Notes under the pieces: model-generated
What the model saw: the letters and a program-made list of their open reading frames with translations, nothing else
Database searches by the model: none
Told to the model about the DNA's origin: nothing
In this document: one piece after another, positions 1-9,456 of the stretch
Position numbering within the stretch: the first letter of the stretch is position 1
How the letters are laid out: each line of letters opens with the position of its first letter
Made by a program: the position numbers and the translations under genes
Assembly: GCF_026191635.1 (NCBI RefSeq)
Contig: NZ_JAKRRW010000003.1
Span: 186,001 to 250,000 of the forward strand
Direction of reading: 5' to 3'
Length of the DNA stretch: 64,000 nt
DNA from: Photobacterium obscurum
Lineage (GTDB): Bacteria; Pseudomonadota; Gammaproteobacteria; Enterobacterales; Vibrionaceae

Positions 1-4
1 GATA

Positions 5-754
5 ATGGATCGTTCACTATATTTGGCCATGAGTGGCGCTAAGCAAGATATGTATGGCATGCAGCTCCATGCCAACAACCTTGCCAACGTGAGAACAACG
101 GGTTTTCGCGCCGACTTGGAGCAGGCTCGCAGCATGCAGGCTTATGGTGAAGGTTTACCATCGCGGGTATTCGCCATGACTGAGCGTCCGGGACAAGACT
201 TTTCTCAGGGCTCAGTAATGACCACTGGACGTGATTTGGATGTTACCGTAGAAGGTGACGGCTGGTTGGCTGTATTAGATCCTTCGGGTCAGGAAGCTTA
301 TACCCGTGCCGGGCACCTAAAAATCGATCAGACCGGGATGCTACAAAATAGCAATGGCAACCTGATGCTCGGTGAAAATGGTGGCCCGATTTTTGTTCCA
401 CTCCCAATCAGCAAAATTGAAATCGGCAACGACGGAACTATTTCGGTACTCCCTCAGGGAGCGCCACCGGAAGCGATGGAAGTCGTTGACCGTCTGAAAT
501 TAGTGCGACCAGATAACCGCGATCTGTACAAAGACGTCAATGGTTTGTTCAAGTCAAAAAATCCAGGTGAAGTGTTTGATGCCGATGCTGGCGTGACCTT
601 GCTAAACGGTGCACTGGAAGGCAGCAATGTTAATGCCGTGGGCGAAATGACCAGCATGATCGATCTGCAGCGCCATTTTGAAATGCAGGTCAAGTTAATG
701 AAAACCGCAGAAGAAATGGACGCCGCTTCATCTTCCCTGCTGCGTTTAGGCTAA
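5..754 (+). CDS. flgF: FlgF, proximal rod protein of the flagellar basal body
   Basis: FlgF is a subunit of the proximal rod, exported by the flagellar type III apparatus into the periplasm. The 249-residue protein has the N-terminal rod/hook/filament signature (asparagine-rich ANNLANVRTTGF near residues 24-35) and a C-terminal heptad-like region with the expected family ending. It is complete, starting four bases into the window, so flgE should lie immediately upstream. The gap to flgG is 20 bp and includes an AAAGGAAA ribosome binding site for flgG. Identity is secure from length, signature and gene order. Confidence 0.97.
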   Translation: MDRSLYLAMSGAKQDMYGMQLHANNLANVRTTGFRADLEQARSMQAYGEGLPSRVFAMTERPGQDFSQGSVMTTGRDLDVTVEGDGWLAVLDPSGQEAYTRAGHLKIDQTGMLQNSNGNLMLGENGGPIFVPLPISKIEIGNDGTISVLPQGAPPEAMEVVDRLKLVRPDNRDLYKDVNGLFKSKNPGEVFDADAGVTLLNGALEGSNVNAVGEMTSMIDLQRHFEMQVKLMKTAEEMDAASSSLLRLG

Positions 755-774
755 ACCGATAAAAGGAAAACAAC

Positions 775-1563
775 ATGCATCCAGCTTTATGGGTAAGTAA
801 AACCGGTCTTGACGCCCAGCAGACAAATATCTCGACCATTTCTAATAACCTGGCCAATGCCTCAACCGTGGGCTTCAAGAAAAGCCGAGCGGTATTCGAA
901 GATCTGTTTTACCAGAATATTAACCAGCCAGGCGGCCAGTCATCACAGGATACCGAGCTGCCATCAGGCTTAATGCTAGGTGCTGGTTCTAAGGTCGTAG
1001 CAACCCAGAAGGTATTTACCCAGGGCAATACGCAAACCACCAATAATGCGATGGATATGATGATTGAGGGAGATGGCTTCTTCCAGATCTTAATGCCGGA
1101 CGGCAATATGGGGTATACCCGTAATGGTCAGTTCACGATTAACGGTGAAGGCCAGTTGGTAACTACCGGTTCTGGCTATGTTTTACAGCCGGAAATTGTG
1201 GTTCCGGAAGATGCTGTTGGTGTGACGGTGGGGACTGACGGTGAAGTTTCAGCCCGAATTCGTGGCCAGCAGGAAAATCAGGTTTTGGGACAGATCACGA
1301 CGGTTGATTTTATTAACCCTGGTGGCCTTGAACCGATCGGTCAGAACTTGTTCTTGCCAACTGGTGCGAGTGGCGATGCCCAGGAAGGTGTCCCTGGTCT
1401 GGATGGTTTAGGTTCTATTCGTCAGTCGATGCTGGAAACATCCAACGTCAACGTAACGGAAGAGCTGGTAAACATGATTGAAGCGCAGCGAGTTTATGAG
1501 ATGAACTCTAAAGTGATTTCAACCGTTGACCAGATGCTGAGCTACGTTAACCAACAGCTATAA
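775..1563 (+). CDS. flgG: FlgG, distal rod protein
   Basis: FlgG builds the distal rod that passes through the P and L rings. The 262-residue protein carries the flagellar rod signature (SNNLANASTVGFKKS, about residues 23-37), the MMIEGDGFF core motif and a C-terminal NMIEAQRVYEMNSKVI helix that is highly conserved in FlgG. Length matches the family (about 260). It follows flgF and precedes flgH with only short gaps, so these genes are probably co-transcribed. Export is signal-peptide independent through the flagellar apparatus (family knowledge). Confidence 0.98.
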   Translation: MHPALWVSKTGLDAQQTNISTISNNLANASTVGFKKSRAVFEDLFYQNINQPGGQSSQDTELPSGLMLGAGSKVVATQKVFTQGNTQTTNNAMDMMIEGDGFFQILMPDGNMGYTRNGQFTINGEGQLVTTGSGYVLQPEIVVPEDAVGVTVGTDGEVSARIRGQQENQVLGQITTVDFINPGGLEPIGQNLFLPTGASGDAQEGVPGLDGLGSIRQSMLETSNVNVTEELVNMIEAQRVYEMNSKVISTVDQMLSYVNQQL

Positions 1564-1575
1564 CAGGGTATTAGA

Positions 1576-2346
1576 ATGGCGATGAAAAAAATCATAGCAG
1601 GTCTGGCTATTGTACTTTCTGGCTGTGTACAACTGCCGCAGGAAGAGTCGGATATGGCTCAGGCCACGACAACGGTGGATGCTGTTGAAGGGACAACGGA
1701 GCAAAGCTCTGGGCTGATTGACATGATGCGTCGCCGTGAAGATCCTCAGGCTGGCGATCCTGCGTGGGCGAGTATCCGTCCGCAGGAAAAGCCGGAACAT
1801 TATGCAACGGCAACGGGGTCTCTGTTTAACTCGTCGGCGGCTCAGGATCTGTATGACGATACCAAGCCAAGAGGCATCGGCGATATTGTCACTATCTTGC
1901 TGGAAGAGAAAACCCAGGCCAAGAAAAGTGCCAGTTCGGATTTAGATAAGTCGACTGATATGTCGATGGATCCGTTAGCGCTTGGTGGTAAGCCTGTCAC
2001 TATCGGTGACCGTGATCTGTCTTATGAAGTCAGTAACGCCAATAAATTTGCCGGCAGTACATCAGCCGATCAGAGCAACAGTATCAAGGGTTCAATTTCC
2101 GTAGAAGTGATTGATGTGCTTGCAAACGGCAACCTGCTGGTGCGAGGTGAAAAATGGTTAACACTGAACACTGGTGATGAGTACATTCGAGTCAGCGGTA
2201 CGATCCGCCCTGATGACATCAGCCAGGAAAACACCATTGCCTCAACACGTATCGCTAATGCTCGAATCCAGTATTCGGGAACTGGCGACCGCCAAGATAT
2301 CCAGGAGCAGGGCTGGCTGGCTCGCTTCTTCAATGTCAGCATTTAA
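1576..2346 (+). CDS. flgH: FlgH, outer-membrane L-ring lipoprotein
   Basis: FlgH forms the L ring in the outer membrane. The first 17 residues form a short lipoprotein signal (MAMKKI..., hydrophobic core, then lipobox LSGC with the lipidated cysteine near residue 17). The body contains the family motif [10 protein letters not shown] and the conserved C-terminal ending with an NVSI tail. The protein is 256 residues, close to other Vibrio FlgH proteins. A second ATG two codons downstream is possible, but AGGG at about 1565 fits the first. The next gene, flgI, begins 13 bases after the stop. Confidence 0.97.
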   Translation: MAMKKIIAGLAIVLSGCVQLPQEESDMAQATTTVDAVEGTTEQSSGLIDMMRRREDPQAGDPAWASIRPQEKPEHYATATGSLFNSSAAQDLYDDTKPRGIGDIVTILLEEKTQAKKSASSDLDKSTDMSMDPLALGGKPVTIGDRDLSYEVSNANKFAGSTSADQSNSIKGSISVEVIDVLANGNLLVRGEKWLTLNTGDEYIRVSGTIRPDDISQENTIASTRIANARIQYSGTGDRQDIQEQGWLARFFNVSI

Positions 2347-2358
2347 CGGAGCGCTGAA

Positions 2359-3450
2359 GTGAGAGTACAGAGTTTTTTCATCAGCCTAATGTTGCTGCTG
2401 GCACTGCCGTTACAGGCAGCCCGAATCAAAGATGTGTCGGAAGTGGCCGGGGTACGAAGTAACCAGTTGGTCGGCTACGGTCTGGTTGTCGGCTTGCCGG
2501 GGACTGGTGAGACAACGCCTTTCACCGATCAGAGCTTCAACGCCATGCTGCAGAACTTTGGTATTCAGCTGCCGGCGGGTACTAAACCTAAAACTAAAAA
2601 TGTTGCCGCGGTTGCCGTGAACGCAACATTGCCGCCGTTTACCAAGCAAGGCCAATCTATTGATGTCACGGTTTCATCCATTGGTTCGGCAAAAAGTTTG
2701 CGGGGTGGCACCCTGTTGCAGACTTTCTTAAAAGGTTTGGACGGGAAAGTGTATGCGATTGCACAAGGTAGCCTGGTGGTGGGTGGCTTCAGTGCGACAG
2801 GGGCCGATGGCTCGAAAGTGGTTGGTAATAACCCAACGGTTGGCCGGATCTCAAATGGTGCGATGGTTGAGCAGGAGGTTCCGAACCCGTTTGGTCGCGG
2901 TGATTTCCTGACATTCAATTTGTTTGAATCTGATTTTACGACAGCTCAGCGTATGGCTGATGCAATCAACCAGTTCCTTGGCCCACAAATGGCCGCAGCG
3001 GTGGATGCGACTTCGATTCGCGTACGTGCGCCTCGTGATGTGAGCCAGCGAGTGGCTTTCTTATCCACTATCGAGAACCTTGAGTTTGATCCTGCCGATG
3101 GCGCGGCAAAAATTATTGTGAACTCCCGTACCGGTACGATTGTCGTCGGTAAGAATGTGAAGCTGAAACCTGCTGCGATCACTCATGGTGGCATGACGGT
3201 ATCGATCAAGGAAAATTATTCGGCCAGCCAGCCAAATGCTTTTTCTGGCGGCGAAACGGTGTTGGTACCTAACTCTGATATTCAGGTTACCGAGGAAGAT
3301 TCCCGAATGTTCAAGTTCGAACCGGGAATAACGCTTGATGAACTGGTACGTGCAGTTAACCAAGTTGGCGCAGCGCCTTCTGATTTAATGGCTATCTTGC
3401 AGGCGTTGAAGCAGGCTGGTGCGATTGAAGGCCAGTTGATAATTATTTAA
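2359..3450 (+). CDS. flgI: FlgI, periplasmic P-ring protein
   Basis: FlgI makes the P ring around the distal rod in the peptidoglycan layer. The start is GTG. A Sec signal peptide ([20 protein letters not shown], cleavage after about residue 20) is followed by the conserved [25 protein letters not shown] block in which the mature protein begins. Total length is 363 residues, as usual for FlgI. Its stop codon shares bases with the flgJ start (TAATGG), a tight coupling typical of the flgHIJ segment. Disulfide chemistry and FlgA chaperoning are family knowledge; flgA is not in the window. Confidence 0.98.
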   Translation: MRVQSFFISLMLLLALPLQAARIKDVSEVAGVRSNQLVGYGLVVGLPGTGETTPFTDQSFNAMLQNFGIQLPAGTKPKTKNVAAVAVNATLPPFTKQGQSIDVTVSSIGSAKSLRGGTLLQTFLKGLDGKVYAIAQGSLVVGGFSATGADGSKVVGNNPTVGRISNGAMVEQEVPNPFGRGDFLTFNLFESDFTTAQRMADAINQFLGPQMAAAVDATSIRVRAPRDVSQRVAFLSTIENLEFDPADGAAKIIVNSRTGTIVVGKNVKLKPAAITHGGMTVSIKENYSASQPNAFSGGETVLVPNSDIQVTEEDSRMFKFEPGITLDELVRAVNQVGAAPSDLMAILQALKQAGAIEGQLIII

Positions 3451-4442
3451 TGGGATCGACGATGAAAACAGCCAATCCGGGATTTATCCATGATATTTCC
3501 AACCTTGACCGGTTAAGGGCAGGGATCAAGGATGATGAAAGCCAGTCTTTGCGTGCTGCCGCGCAGCAGTTTGAGGCTATTTTCACTCAGATGTTGTTTA
3601 AGTCGATGCGTGAGGCCAATGAGGCGTTTGAATCTGATCTGATGAGCAGTAGCAATAGCAAGTTCTTCGAGCAGATGCATGACGAGCAGATGGCTAGTGA
3701 ACTGAGCGCTACGGGCTCGCTGGGTTTGGCTGATCTGATTGTCTCTCAATTGGGAGGCGAAGAGGAGGTGCCGGCTTCAGAGCAGGACATCCGCGATGCT
3801 GTCAGTGATACTCCATTACGTTTACCGTTTGATACCCAAGGAAAGCAACCCGATAAGGCTATGGTGGAAAAAGCTGCCGATGATGCTCTGCAGGTGATGC
3901 AACAGGCTGAGCCTGTTACGTTTACGGCTCCAGCGTCGCCGCTACCGCCGCTTAAGCCTCTGGTTAATGACCGGCCTTTTGATTCTCCTCAGGATTTTGT
4001 CACCAGAATGCGTCCCTATGCGGAAAAAGCGGCTCATGCATTGGGAACTGAACCGTCAGTGTTGATCGCTCAGGCTGCGCTGGAGACCGGCTGGGGGAAA
4101 AAAGTCATCAAAAATGCCGCGGGCAACAGTAATAACTTGTTTAATATCAAGGCTGATCCGCGTTGGTCTGGCAACAAAGTCGCGACCAATACCCTGGAGT
4201 TCCATAATGGTATCCCGGTACAGGAAAAAGCCGCGTTTCGTTCCTATGACAATTATCAGGATAGTTTTAATGACTATGTGCGCTTCCTGAACGAGAATCC
4301 ACGTTACTCTAAAGCACTGGAACAGCCAGCTGATCCCGTCCGCTTTATCCGTAATCTGCATAAGGCGGGTTATGCCACCGACCCGCAATATTCCGATAAG
4401 ATTATCGGGGTGATGGATACGGTGAAGCGGCTGATGAAATAG
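3450..4442 (+). CDS. flgJ: FlgJ, rod-capping protein and peptidoglycan hydrolase
   Basis: FlgJ caps the growing rod and locally opens peptidoglycan. The N-terminal rod-binding domain (about residues 30-105, with AAQQFEAIFTQMLFKSMREA) is joined by a proline-rich linker to a C-terminal glucosaminidase domain that begins near residue 175. The catalytic glutamate is expected in AALETGWGKK near residue 212. Length is 330 residues, as in other dual-domain FlgJ proteins. The ATG at 3450 overlaps the flgI stop; a second ATG at 3462 is an alternative start. The gene ends the flgF-flgJ run, and a repeat-rich gap follows. Confidence 0.96.
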   Translation: MGSTMKTANPGFIHDISNLDRLRAGIKDDESQSLRAAAQQFEAIFTQMLFKSMREANEAFESDLMSSSNSKFFEQMHDEQMASELSATGSLGLADLIVSQLGGEEEVPASEQDIRDAVSDTPLRLPFDTQGKQPDKAMVEKAADDALQVMQQAEPVTFTAPASPLPPLKPLVNDRPFDSPQDFVTRMRPYAEKAAHALGTEPSVLIAQAALETGWGKKVIKNAAGNSNNLFNIKADPRWSGNKVATNTLEFHNGIPVQEKAAFRSYDNYQDSFNDYVRFLNENPRYSKALEQPADPVRFIRNLHKAGYATDPQYSDKIIGVMDTVKRLMK

Positions 4443-4772
4443 GAGCTAGAGCCTAGTTCATAGATGCTAGTTCCTAGAGAATGAAACAAAGGTTCTAGGT
4501 ACTGGGAAGAGCCGGTTCCAGGGAGAGCAAAAGCTTGAGCCTGAGAGCAATTTGTAGAACTGTCTCGCCAGAACCCAGAACCCAGAACCCAGAACCCAGA
4601 ACCCAGAACCCAGAACCCCTATTGATACTCAGCTCTTGCCGTTTCTAGGAGCTAGCAACCAGGAACCGGCCTCTCGTTCCTCCTCGGCAACCCTTTGCCT
4701 CTATTCACAAAAACAATAACTTACCAAAACAAAAATAATTGCAAATCAACCATTTAACCTCGCTGTGAGATC
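4443..4772. repeat. Repeat-rich flgJ-flgK intergenic region
   Basis: No gene is visible here. The stretch is built from variants of CTAGGAAC/GGTTCTAGG-like words, contains a perfect 7-bp tandem array (listed separately), and a 35-bp block at 4491-4525 that matches 9503-9537 at 29 of 35 positions. The last 90 bases before flgK are AT-rich and end in a sigma-54-like promoter. There is no convincing U-tailed terminator after flgJ. Confidence 0.75.
4568..4616 (+). repeat. Seven perfect tandem copies of the 7-mer CCAGAAC
   Basis: The unit CCAGAAC is repeated seven times without a mismatch, then degenerates into CCCT. The array lies between flgJ and flgK, about 155 bp upstream of the putative flgK sigma-54 site. 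Such short perfect arrays are prone to slippage, so copy number may vary between strains (inference). Confidence 0.95.
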
Positions 4773-4788
4773 TGGAATGATTTTTGCT
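4773..4788 (+). promoter_or_regulatory. Putative sigma-54 promoter of flgKL
   Basis: TGGAATG-N4-TTGCT has the invariant GG and GC spaced exactly as in the -24/-12 consensus TGGCACG-N4-TTGCW. It lies 45 bp before the flgK start. In Vibrio cholerae flgKL is a class III, sigma-54/FlrC-dependent operon, which fits. Confidence 0.7.
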
Positions 4789-4833
4789 TAAATGTCTCTG
4801 TATGATTTATCCCCTTAACTCACCGGAGGCATC

Positions 4834-6717
4834 ATGGGGTTTGACCTGCTCAATATGGGCACTCAAGGTCTGATGACTGCACAACGACAGTTAAACACGA
4901 CCAGCCACAACATTAACAATGTTAATACCGAAGGCTACAGCCGTCAGTCTGTTGTGCAGCAAACCAACGATCCTATTTGGTGGGGAGGCAGCCAGTACGG
5001 TACCGGTGTCCATGCGGCAGAAGTTCGCCGTGGGTACGATCAATTTGCCACCAACGAATTAAATCTGACGACCACCAATCTTAGCTATGCGACAGAGCGG
5101 GAAGGACAGCTTGGTCGCTTAGATAACATGCTCGCCAACAGTGCCAAGAAGATCCCGGAAGACATGAACCAGTGGTATGACGCGGTCAAGGCGCTGGCAG
5201 ACAGCCCGAGCGATATGGGTTCGCGTAAGGTCGTGCTGGAAAAAGCCAAAATGGTCGCCTCCGGATTGAATGATAACCATGCAATATTGGCGCGTCAGAA
5301 ATCAGAAACCAATGAAGTGCTATCACGAACCCTGAATCGCGTAAATGATATTGCCAAAGAGCTGGTGGACGTACATAAGGCATTGGTAAAAACACCGGCC
5401 TTAGGCCATGACAATGACTTGCTGGATCGCCACCAGAACTTGGTCAATGAGCTGTCGGAATACACCAAGGTTACCGTGACTCGCAAGAACGACGAGAGCT
5501 TTAATATTATGATCGGTAGTGGTCATACACTGGTTTCCGGTACCGAAGCCAGTGAACTGCGGATGGTCGGCGGTCAACCCGATCCGCAGCAGACCCGGTT
5601 GGCAATCGTGGAAGGTAAATCGCTGAAAACCATCCAAAATGACGATATTGGCGGCAAAATGGCCGCTATGTTCCAGTATCGAGATGAAACACTGTCCCAT
5701 GCAATGGATGAAATGGGACGGATTGCAATCGGCTTTTCCCACTCGGTCAATGAATTACAGCAGCAGGGGCTGGATCTTAACGGCCAGGTCGGTGAAAACA
5801 TGTTTCGTGATGTTAACGATCCGGCGATAGCCGCTGCCAGAGCCAAGCTGCCGGTAGGTTCGACGGCTGATTTGAAAGTTTATATCGAAGATTTAAGTGA
5901 GTTGAAGATTGGTGAATACGATCTGACGTTTGATGGCAGCCAGCATACCTTGGCCCTGCCTGACGGCTCACAGCAGAAGGTGATCCCTAGCGGTAATCCG
6001 CCGGCATTCTCAATGGATGGTTTTCGGGTCGAAATGGATGCGCCGATGAAGGCTGGTGAGCGTATTGTATTGCGTCCGACCCGCTCGGCGGCGGGAGAAA
6101 TCAGTGTCAGCATTGCCGATCCGGCAAAAATTGCCGCCCAGAGTTACCTGAGTTCGGCCAGTACCATGCAGGGACAGGCCGAATTTAGCATTACTAGCCC
6201 GGGTAACCTGACTGAGTTTCAGGTCGCGGTCTCGCCCGATGCCAGCCAGTTTGCCGTGTTAGACATGAAGGGCAATATTTTACGGCCGCCGCAGCCTTAT
6301 CCGCCATCAGGCGAAGTGGTTGTCGGGGGCACGGGCTTTACGCTGGGGAAAGGCGCTGTCGGTGGCGACGTTCTTGCCGTCAACTTAAATCCGGCAGACG
6401 GTGATAACGGTAACTTGATCAAGATGCAGACCTTGCAGGCTGACAAGATGATGGATGAAGGGCGTTCGACGGTTATCGATGTTTACCAAGGCTTGAACAC
6501 CGAGATGGGGGTACAGAAAGCTTCAGCAGCTCGTCTGAAAGAAGTCGGCCTCGTCGAGAAAGACGCCGCCGAAAGCCGAGTCGCAGAGATTGCAGGTGTG
6601 AACCTCGATGAGGAAGCGGCAAATATGATGAAGTTTCAGCAAGCCTATATGGCCTCGTCGCGGATCATGACGGTGGCCAATGAGACTTTTGACACTTTAC
6701 TTAATGCATCACGCTAG
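4834..6717 (+). CDS. flgK: FlgK, hook-filament junction protein 1 (HAP1)
   Basis: FlgK links hook and filament together with FlgL. The N terminus (MGFDLLNMGTQGLMTAQRQL, then NINNVNTEGYSRQ) and the C terminus (AANMMKFQQAYMASSRIM...FDTLLNA) are the paired coiled-coil ends shared by axial proteins, with a variable centre. Length is 627 residues, normal for Vibrio FlgK. The ribosome binding site CCGGAGGC precedes the ATG by about 5 bases. flgL follows after 14 bp and the pair is probably transcribed from the sigma-54-like site just upstream. Confidence 0.97.
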   Translation: MGFDLLNMGTQGLMTAQRQLNTTSHNINNVNTEGYSRQSVVQQTNDPIWWGGSQYGTGVHAAEVRRGYDQFATNELNLTTTNLSYATEREGQLGRLDNMLANSAKKIPEDMNQWYDAVKALADSPSDMGSRKVVLEKAKMVASGLNDNHAILARQKSETNEVLSRTLNRVNDIAKELVDVHKALVKTPALGHDNDLLDRHQNLVNELSEYTKVTVTRKNDESFNIMIGSGHTLVSGTEASELRMVGGQPDPQQTRLAIVEGKSLKTIQNDDIGGKMAAMFQYRDETLSHAMDEMGRIAIGFSHSVNELQQQGLDLNGQVGENMFRDVNDPAIAAARAKLPVGSTADLKVYIEDLSELKIGEYDLTFDGSQHTLALPDGSQQKVIPSGNPPAFSMDGFRVEMDAPMKAGERIVLRPTRSAAGEISVSIADPAKIAAQSYLSSASTMQGQAEFSITSPGNLTEFQVAVSPDASQFAVLDMKGNILRPPQPYPPSGEVVVGGTGFTLGKGAVGGDVLAVNLNPADGDNGNLIKMQTLQADKMMDEGRSTVIDVYQGLNTEMGVQKASAARLKEVGLVEKDAAESRVAEIAGVNLDEEAANMMKFQQAYMASSRIMTVANETFDTLLNASR

Positions 6718-6731
6718 GGAGACTGATTATC

Positions 6732-7922
6732 ATGATTAGCCGTATGGCCAGCTTCCATAATTACCGCTCGGTAGCGAATGACATGAATCGCCAGCAGGTC
6801 AAAGTGCAGGAGAACCAGGAGCAACTGGCTTCTGGCAAGCGCTTGCTGACCGCGGGTGATGATCCGGTCTCCTCGATTTATATCCAGAACTTTGATCAGC
6901 AAAATACCCAGATCGAACAGTCGATCAAATCGATCACTCTGGCACGAAATCGCCTGAACAATGAAGAAACCGCTATCACGGAAGTTGAAAACCTGCTCGA
7001 TGAAGCCAAGCGCAAATCGATGATGATGGTAAACGGCTCGCTGTCCGGTGATGACCGGATTGCCCATAAGCAAGATATGCAGGGCTTGTTTGATTCTTTT
7101 ATGAACCAGGTAAACAGCCAAGATGAATCGGGCAACTTTATTTTTGCCGGCACGCAATATAGCAAGCAGCCGTTCTTCCGTGACAACAACGGCAATGTTA
7201 GCTATGTGGGCGACAGCTATCAGCGCATGGCCAAAGTAGCCCCGGCAGTTGATGTTCCGTTAAATGATGCCGGTGATAAATTATTTATGGAAGTTGCTAA
7301 CCCGTATGGTGACTACCAACCTGATTATGATCTGGAAAGCGGTTCTTTGTTATTGCTGTCGCAGGCACGTAATAGTAATGATGCCGATCAGTCTGCTTAC
7401 CGGATTGAGTTCTCGACGTCCTCTGCCGGCACGGCCTATGAGTTGTTCCAGAACGGGACGAAGGTTAGCAGTGCGTCATTTGATCCTAAGGTTGGCATTC
7501 AGTGGGGAACCTTGCAGGTTGATCTGGAAGGGGAAATTAAAGATGGCGATATTATTGACCTTTCTCGCCAGGATACGGTGAATGTGTTTGATGCCTTTAA
7601 GCGCAGTATCGACCTGTCAGACAGTGATGTATCTGATGCCTCGGCAACGGCTGAGCTACACCAGGCCGCAGCTGAATTGTCAGAAGGGTTCAAGCATATC
7701 AACCGGGCGCGTTCAGAAATTGGTACCCGGCTTCAGACTTTAGACCGTCAGGAAGATATGCACCAGGACTTTAAGATCGTGATGAGCCAAGCGCGCGGAA
7801 CCTTGGAAGACCTGGATTATGCAACTGCCGTTATTGAGCTGAATGAGAATATGATGGCATTGCAGGCCTCTCAGCAGGCTTTTGCCAAGACCAAGGATCT
7901 GAACTTATTTAACTACATCTAG
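6732..7922 (+). CDS. flgL: FlgL, hook-filament junction protein 3 (HAP3)
   Basis: FlgL sits between FlgK and the first flagellin subunits. The 396-residue protein begins with the flagellin-like MISRMASFHNYRSVANDMNR and has the QLASGKRLLTAGDDPV block typical of FlgL, and it ends with a flagellin-like C-terminal helix (LNENMMALQASQQAFAKTKDLNLFNYI as its last 27 residues, cited here by its ends only). It is the last gene before a strong hairpin terminator at 7951, which closes the flgKL unit. Confidence 0.96.
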   Translation: MISRMASFHNYRSVANDMNRQQVKVQENQEQLASGKRLLTAGDDPVSSIYIQNFDQQNTQIEQSIKSITLARNRLNNEETAITEVENLLDEAKRKSMMMVNGSLSGDDRIAHKQDMQGLFDSFMNQVNSQDESGNFIFAGTQYSKQPFFRDNNGNVSYVGDSYQRMAKVAPAVDVPLNDAGDKLFMEVANPYGDYQPDYDLESGSLLLLSQARNSNDADQSAYRIEFSTSSAGTAYELFQNGTKVSSASFDPKVGIQWGTLQVDLEGEIKDGDIIDLSRQDTVNVFDAFKRSIDLSDSDVSDASATAELHQAAAELSEGFKHINRARSEIGTRLQTLDRQEDMHQDFKIVMSQARGTLEDLDYATAVIELNENMMALQASQQAFAKTKDLNLFNYI

Positions 7923-7950
7923 CGATGACACATAGTGTAGTCATCGACAG

Positions 7951-7978
7951 AAAACCTTTGTTGCGGCAAAGGTTTTTT
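7951..7978 (+). terminator. Rho-independent terminator after flgL
   Basis: A perfect 10-bp stem (AAAACCTTTG / CAAAGGTTTT) with a 6-base loop, running into Ts, starts 29 bp after the flgL stop. It separates flgKL from the flagellin genes. Confidence 0.85.
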
Positions 7979-8083
7979 ATTGCTACGGCAATAGCGGTAA
8001 TACGCGAAGGCATCGAGTTGCCGCTTGGTGCTGAATATAATAATTGCTAGGTGTAAGTGATTGTAAATAAATGGTTTTATTTT

Positions 8084-8099
8084 TGGCATGATGATTGCT
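8084..8099 (+). promoter_or_regulatory. Putative sigma-54 promoter (distal) of the first flagellin gene
   Basis: TGGCATG-N4-TTGCT is a near-consensus -24/-12 element 148 bp before the flagellin start. The equivalent flagellin of Vibrio cholerae, FlaA, is the sigma-54/FlrC-dependent one. The remainder of the 7979-8247 gap is AT-rich and holds no gene. Confidence 0.75.
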
Positions 8100-8123
8100 A
8101 ATAAGATATCGGTGGCAAATCAG

Positions 8124-8139
8124 TGGCAAACTGATTGCC
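8124..8139 (+). promoter_or_regulatory. Second sigma-54-like site upstream of the first flagellin gene
   Basis: TGGCAAA-N4-TTGCC lies 40 bp downstream of the first site, with the same GG/GC spacing. Either site could be the true promoter, or the second may act as a nonproductive or alternative binding site. The sequence alone cannot decide. Confidence 0.5.
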
Positions 8140-8247
8140 AATACAAATTAATACTATATATAGCTGGCCCCGCTTCACTGTCTTTAGTTTTGACTGTTGC
8201 GGGTAGGCTGTTTCGCTGACCAAGAGCGAAAGTCAAAGGAGAGCAAA

Positions 8248-9396
8248 ATGGGTGTAACAGTAAACACCAACGTGTCTGCCATGACTGCGCAGCGTTACCT
8301 GGGCAAAGCAACAAGTGATCTTAGTACCTCGATGGAACGTCTTTCTACGGGTAGTAAGATTAACAGTGCTAAAGACGATGCTGCGGGTCTGCAGATCTCG
8401 AATCGTTTGGTGGCGCAGACGCGTGGCCTGAATGTGGCGATGCGTAACGCCAATGATGGTATTTCAATTGCACAGACAGCAGAAGGTGCAATGCAGGAAT
8501 CAACCAGTATTCTGCAACGAATGCGTGATCTGTCGCTCCAGTCTGCCAATGGCGCGAACTCGGATGATGACCGTGTGGCCATTCAGGAAGAAGTCTCTGC
8601 ACTGCAGGACGAATTGAACCGTATCGCCGAAACAACGGCATTTGGTGGCCGTAAACTACTGAACGGTACATTTGGCGAGGCTGCCTTCCAGATAGGTGCC
8701 GATTCTGGTGAAGCGATCATTATGGGAATGGACAGTGTCCGTGCCGACTATGAAGAAATGGGCGGTAGCCTGCTGGTATCTACCAACAAAATCGCCCCAG
8801 GCGCAGAGCTGAATGCCAATGCCACAGTTAGCTTCTCGGTTACCGACAAGCTGGGTAATAAGACCGATGTCAGCGTTGACCTTCTAAAGGGCGATGACGT
8901 TGAAGAAATCGCGACACGTATCAACGGCCAGAACTCTGCGGTTAATGCTTCGGTAAGCGAAGAGGGCGAGCTGCAGATTTTTGCCGGTGACGGTGATGTT
9001 GCGGTAACTGCTGGCGCGATGCAGATGAAAAACACCGATGGCACAGTTGTGGCGGGTGATATTGCTGGTGCAGCAACAGCGGTATCTGTTGGTGATATCG
9101 ATGTTGAATCTGTCGGTGGTGCTCAACAGGCCGTGCCAATTATTGATGCGGCACTGAAGTATATCGACAGCCAACGTGCTGACCTGGGTGCGAAGCAGAA
9201 CCGTCTTGGCCATACCATCAATAACTTGGCGAACGTGTCTGAAAACGTATCGGCTTCTAACAGCCGAATCCGTGATACGGACTTTGCCAAGGAAACCACG
9301 GAAATGGCGAAGAACCAGATCCTACAGCAGGCAAGTACCTCTATTCTTGCCCAGGCCAAACAGGTTCCGCAGGCGGCAATGAGCCTGCTGCAATAA
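8248..9396 (+). CDS. flaA: Flagellin, FlaA-like by position and promoter type
   Basis: Filament subunit of 382 residues. The start chosen is the ATG at 8248, after AAAGGAGAG, which gives the standard flagellin N terminus [19 protein letters not shown]; a longer reading from 8197 is not supported. D0/D1 coiled-coil ends are conserved ([16 protein letters not shown]-terminal NILQQAS-type helix ending in SLLQ), and the centre (about residues 170-290) is variable. The upstream promoter is sigma-54-like, as for Vibrio cholerae flaA, which is required there for filament formation. Whether it is the true flaA orthologue needs a tree; the symbol is given by analogy. Confidence 0.9.
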   Translation: MGVTVNTNVSAMTAQRYLGKATSDLSTSMERLSTGSKINSAKDDAAGLQISNRLVAQTRGLNVAMRNANDGISIAQTAEGAMQESTSILQRMRDLSLQSANGANSDDDRVAIQEEVSALQDELNRIAETTAFGGRKLLNGTFGEAAFQIGADSGEAIIMGMDSVRADYEEMGGSLLVSTNKIAPGAELNANATVSFSVTDKLGNKTDVSVDLLKGDDVEEIATRINGQNSAVNASVSEEGELQIFAGDGDVAVTAGAMQMKNTDGTVVAGDIAGAATAVSVGDIDVESVGGAQQAVPIIDAALKYIDSQRADLGAKQNRLGHTINNLANVSENVSASNSRIRDTDFAKETTEMAKNQILQQASTSILAQAKQVPQAAMSLLQ

Positions 9397-9421
9397 TTTT
9401 CCGTTTCCCGGAAACATCGAT

Positions 9422-9456
9422 AAACGGCAAGAGGCAACCTCTTGCCGTTTTTTTTT
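9422..9456 (+). terminator. Strong terminator after the first flagellin gene
   Basis: A perfect 13-bp stem (AAACGGCAAGAGG and its complement) with a CAA loop is followed by a run of Ts. A similar CGGCAAG-stem terminator follows the second flagellin, so the two flagellin units probably arose by duplication including their terminators. Confidence 0.92.

Noticed and set aside
4568..4616. CRISPR-like array
   Set aside because: The 7-bp units are directly adjacent with no spacers, so this is a simple tandem repeat.
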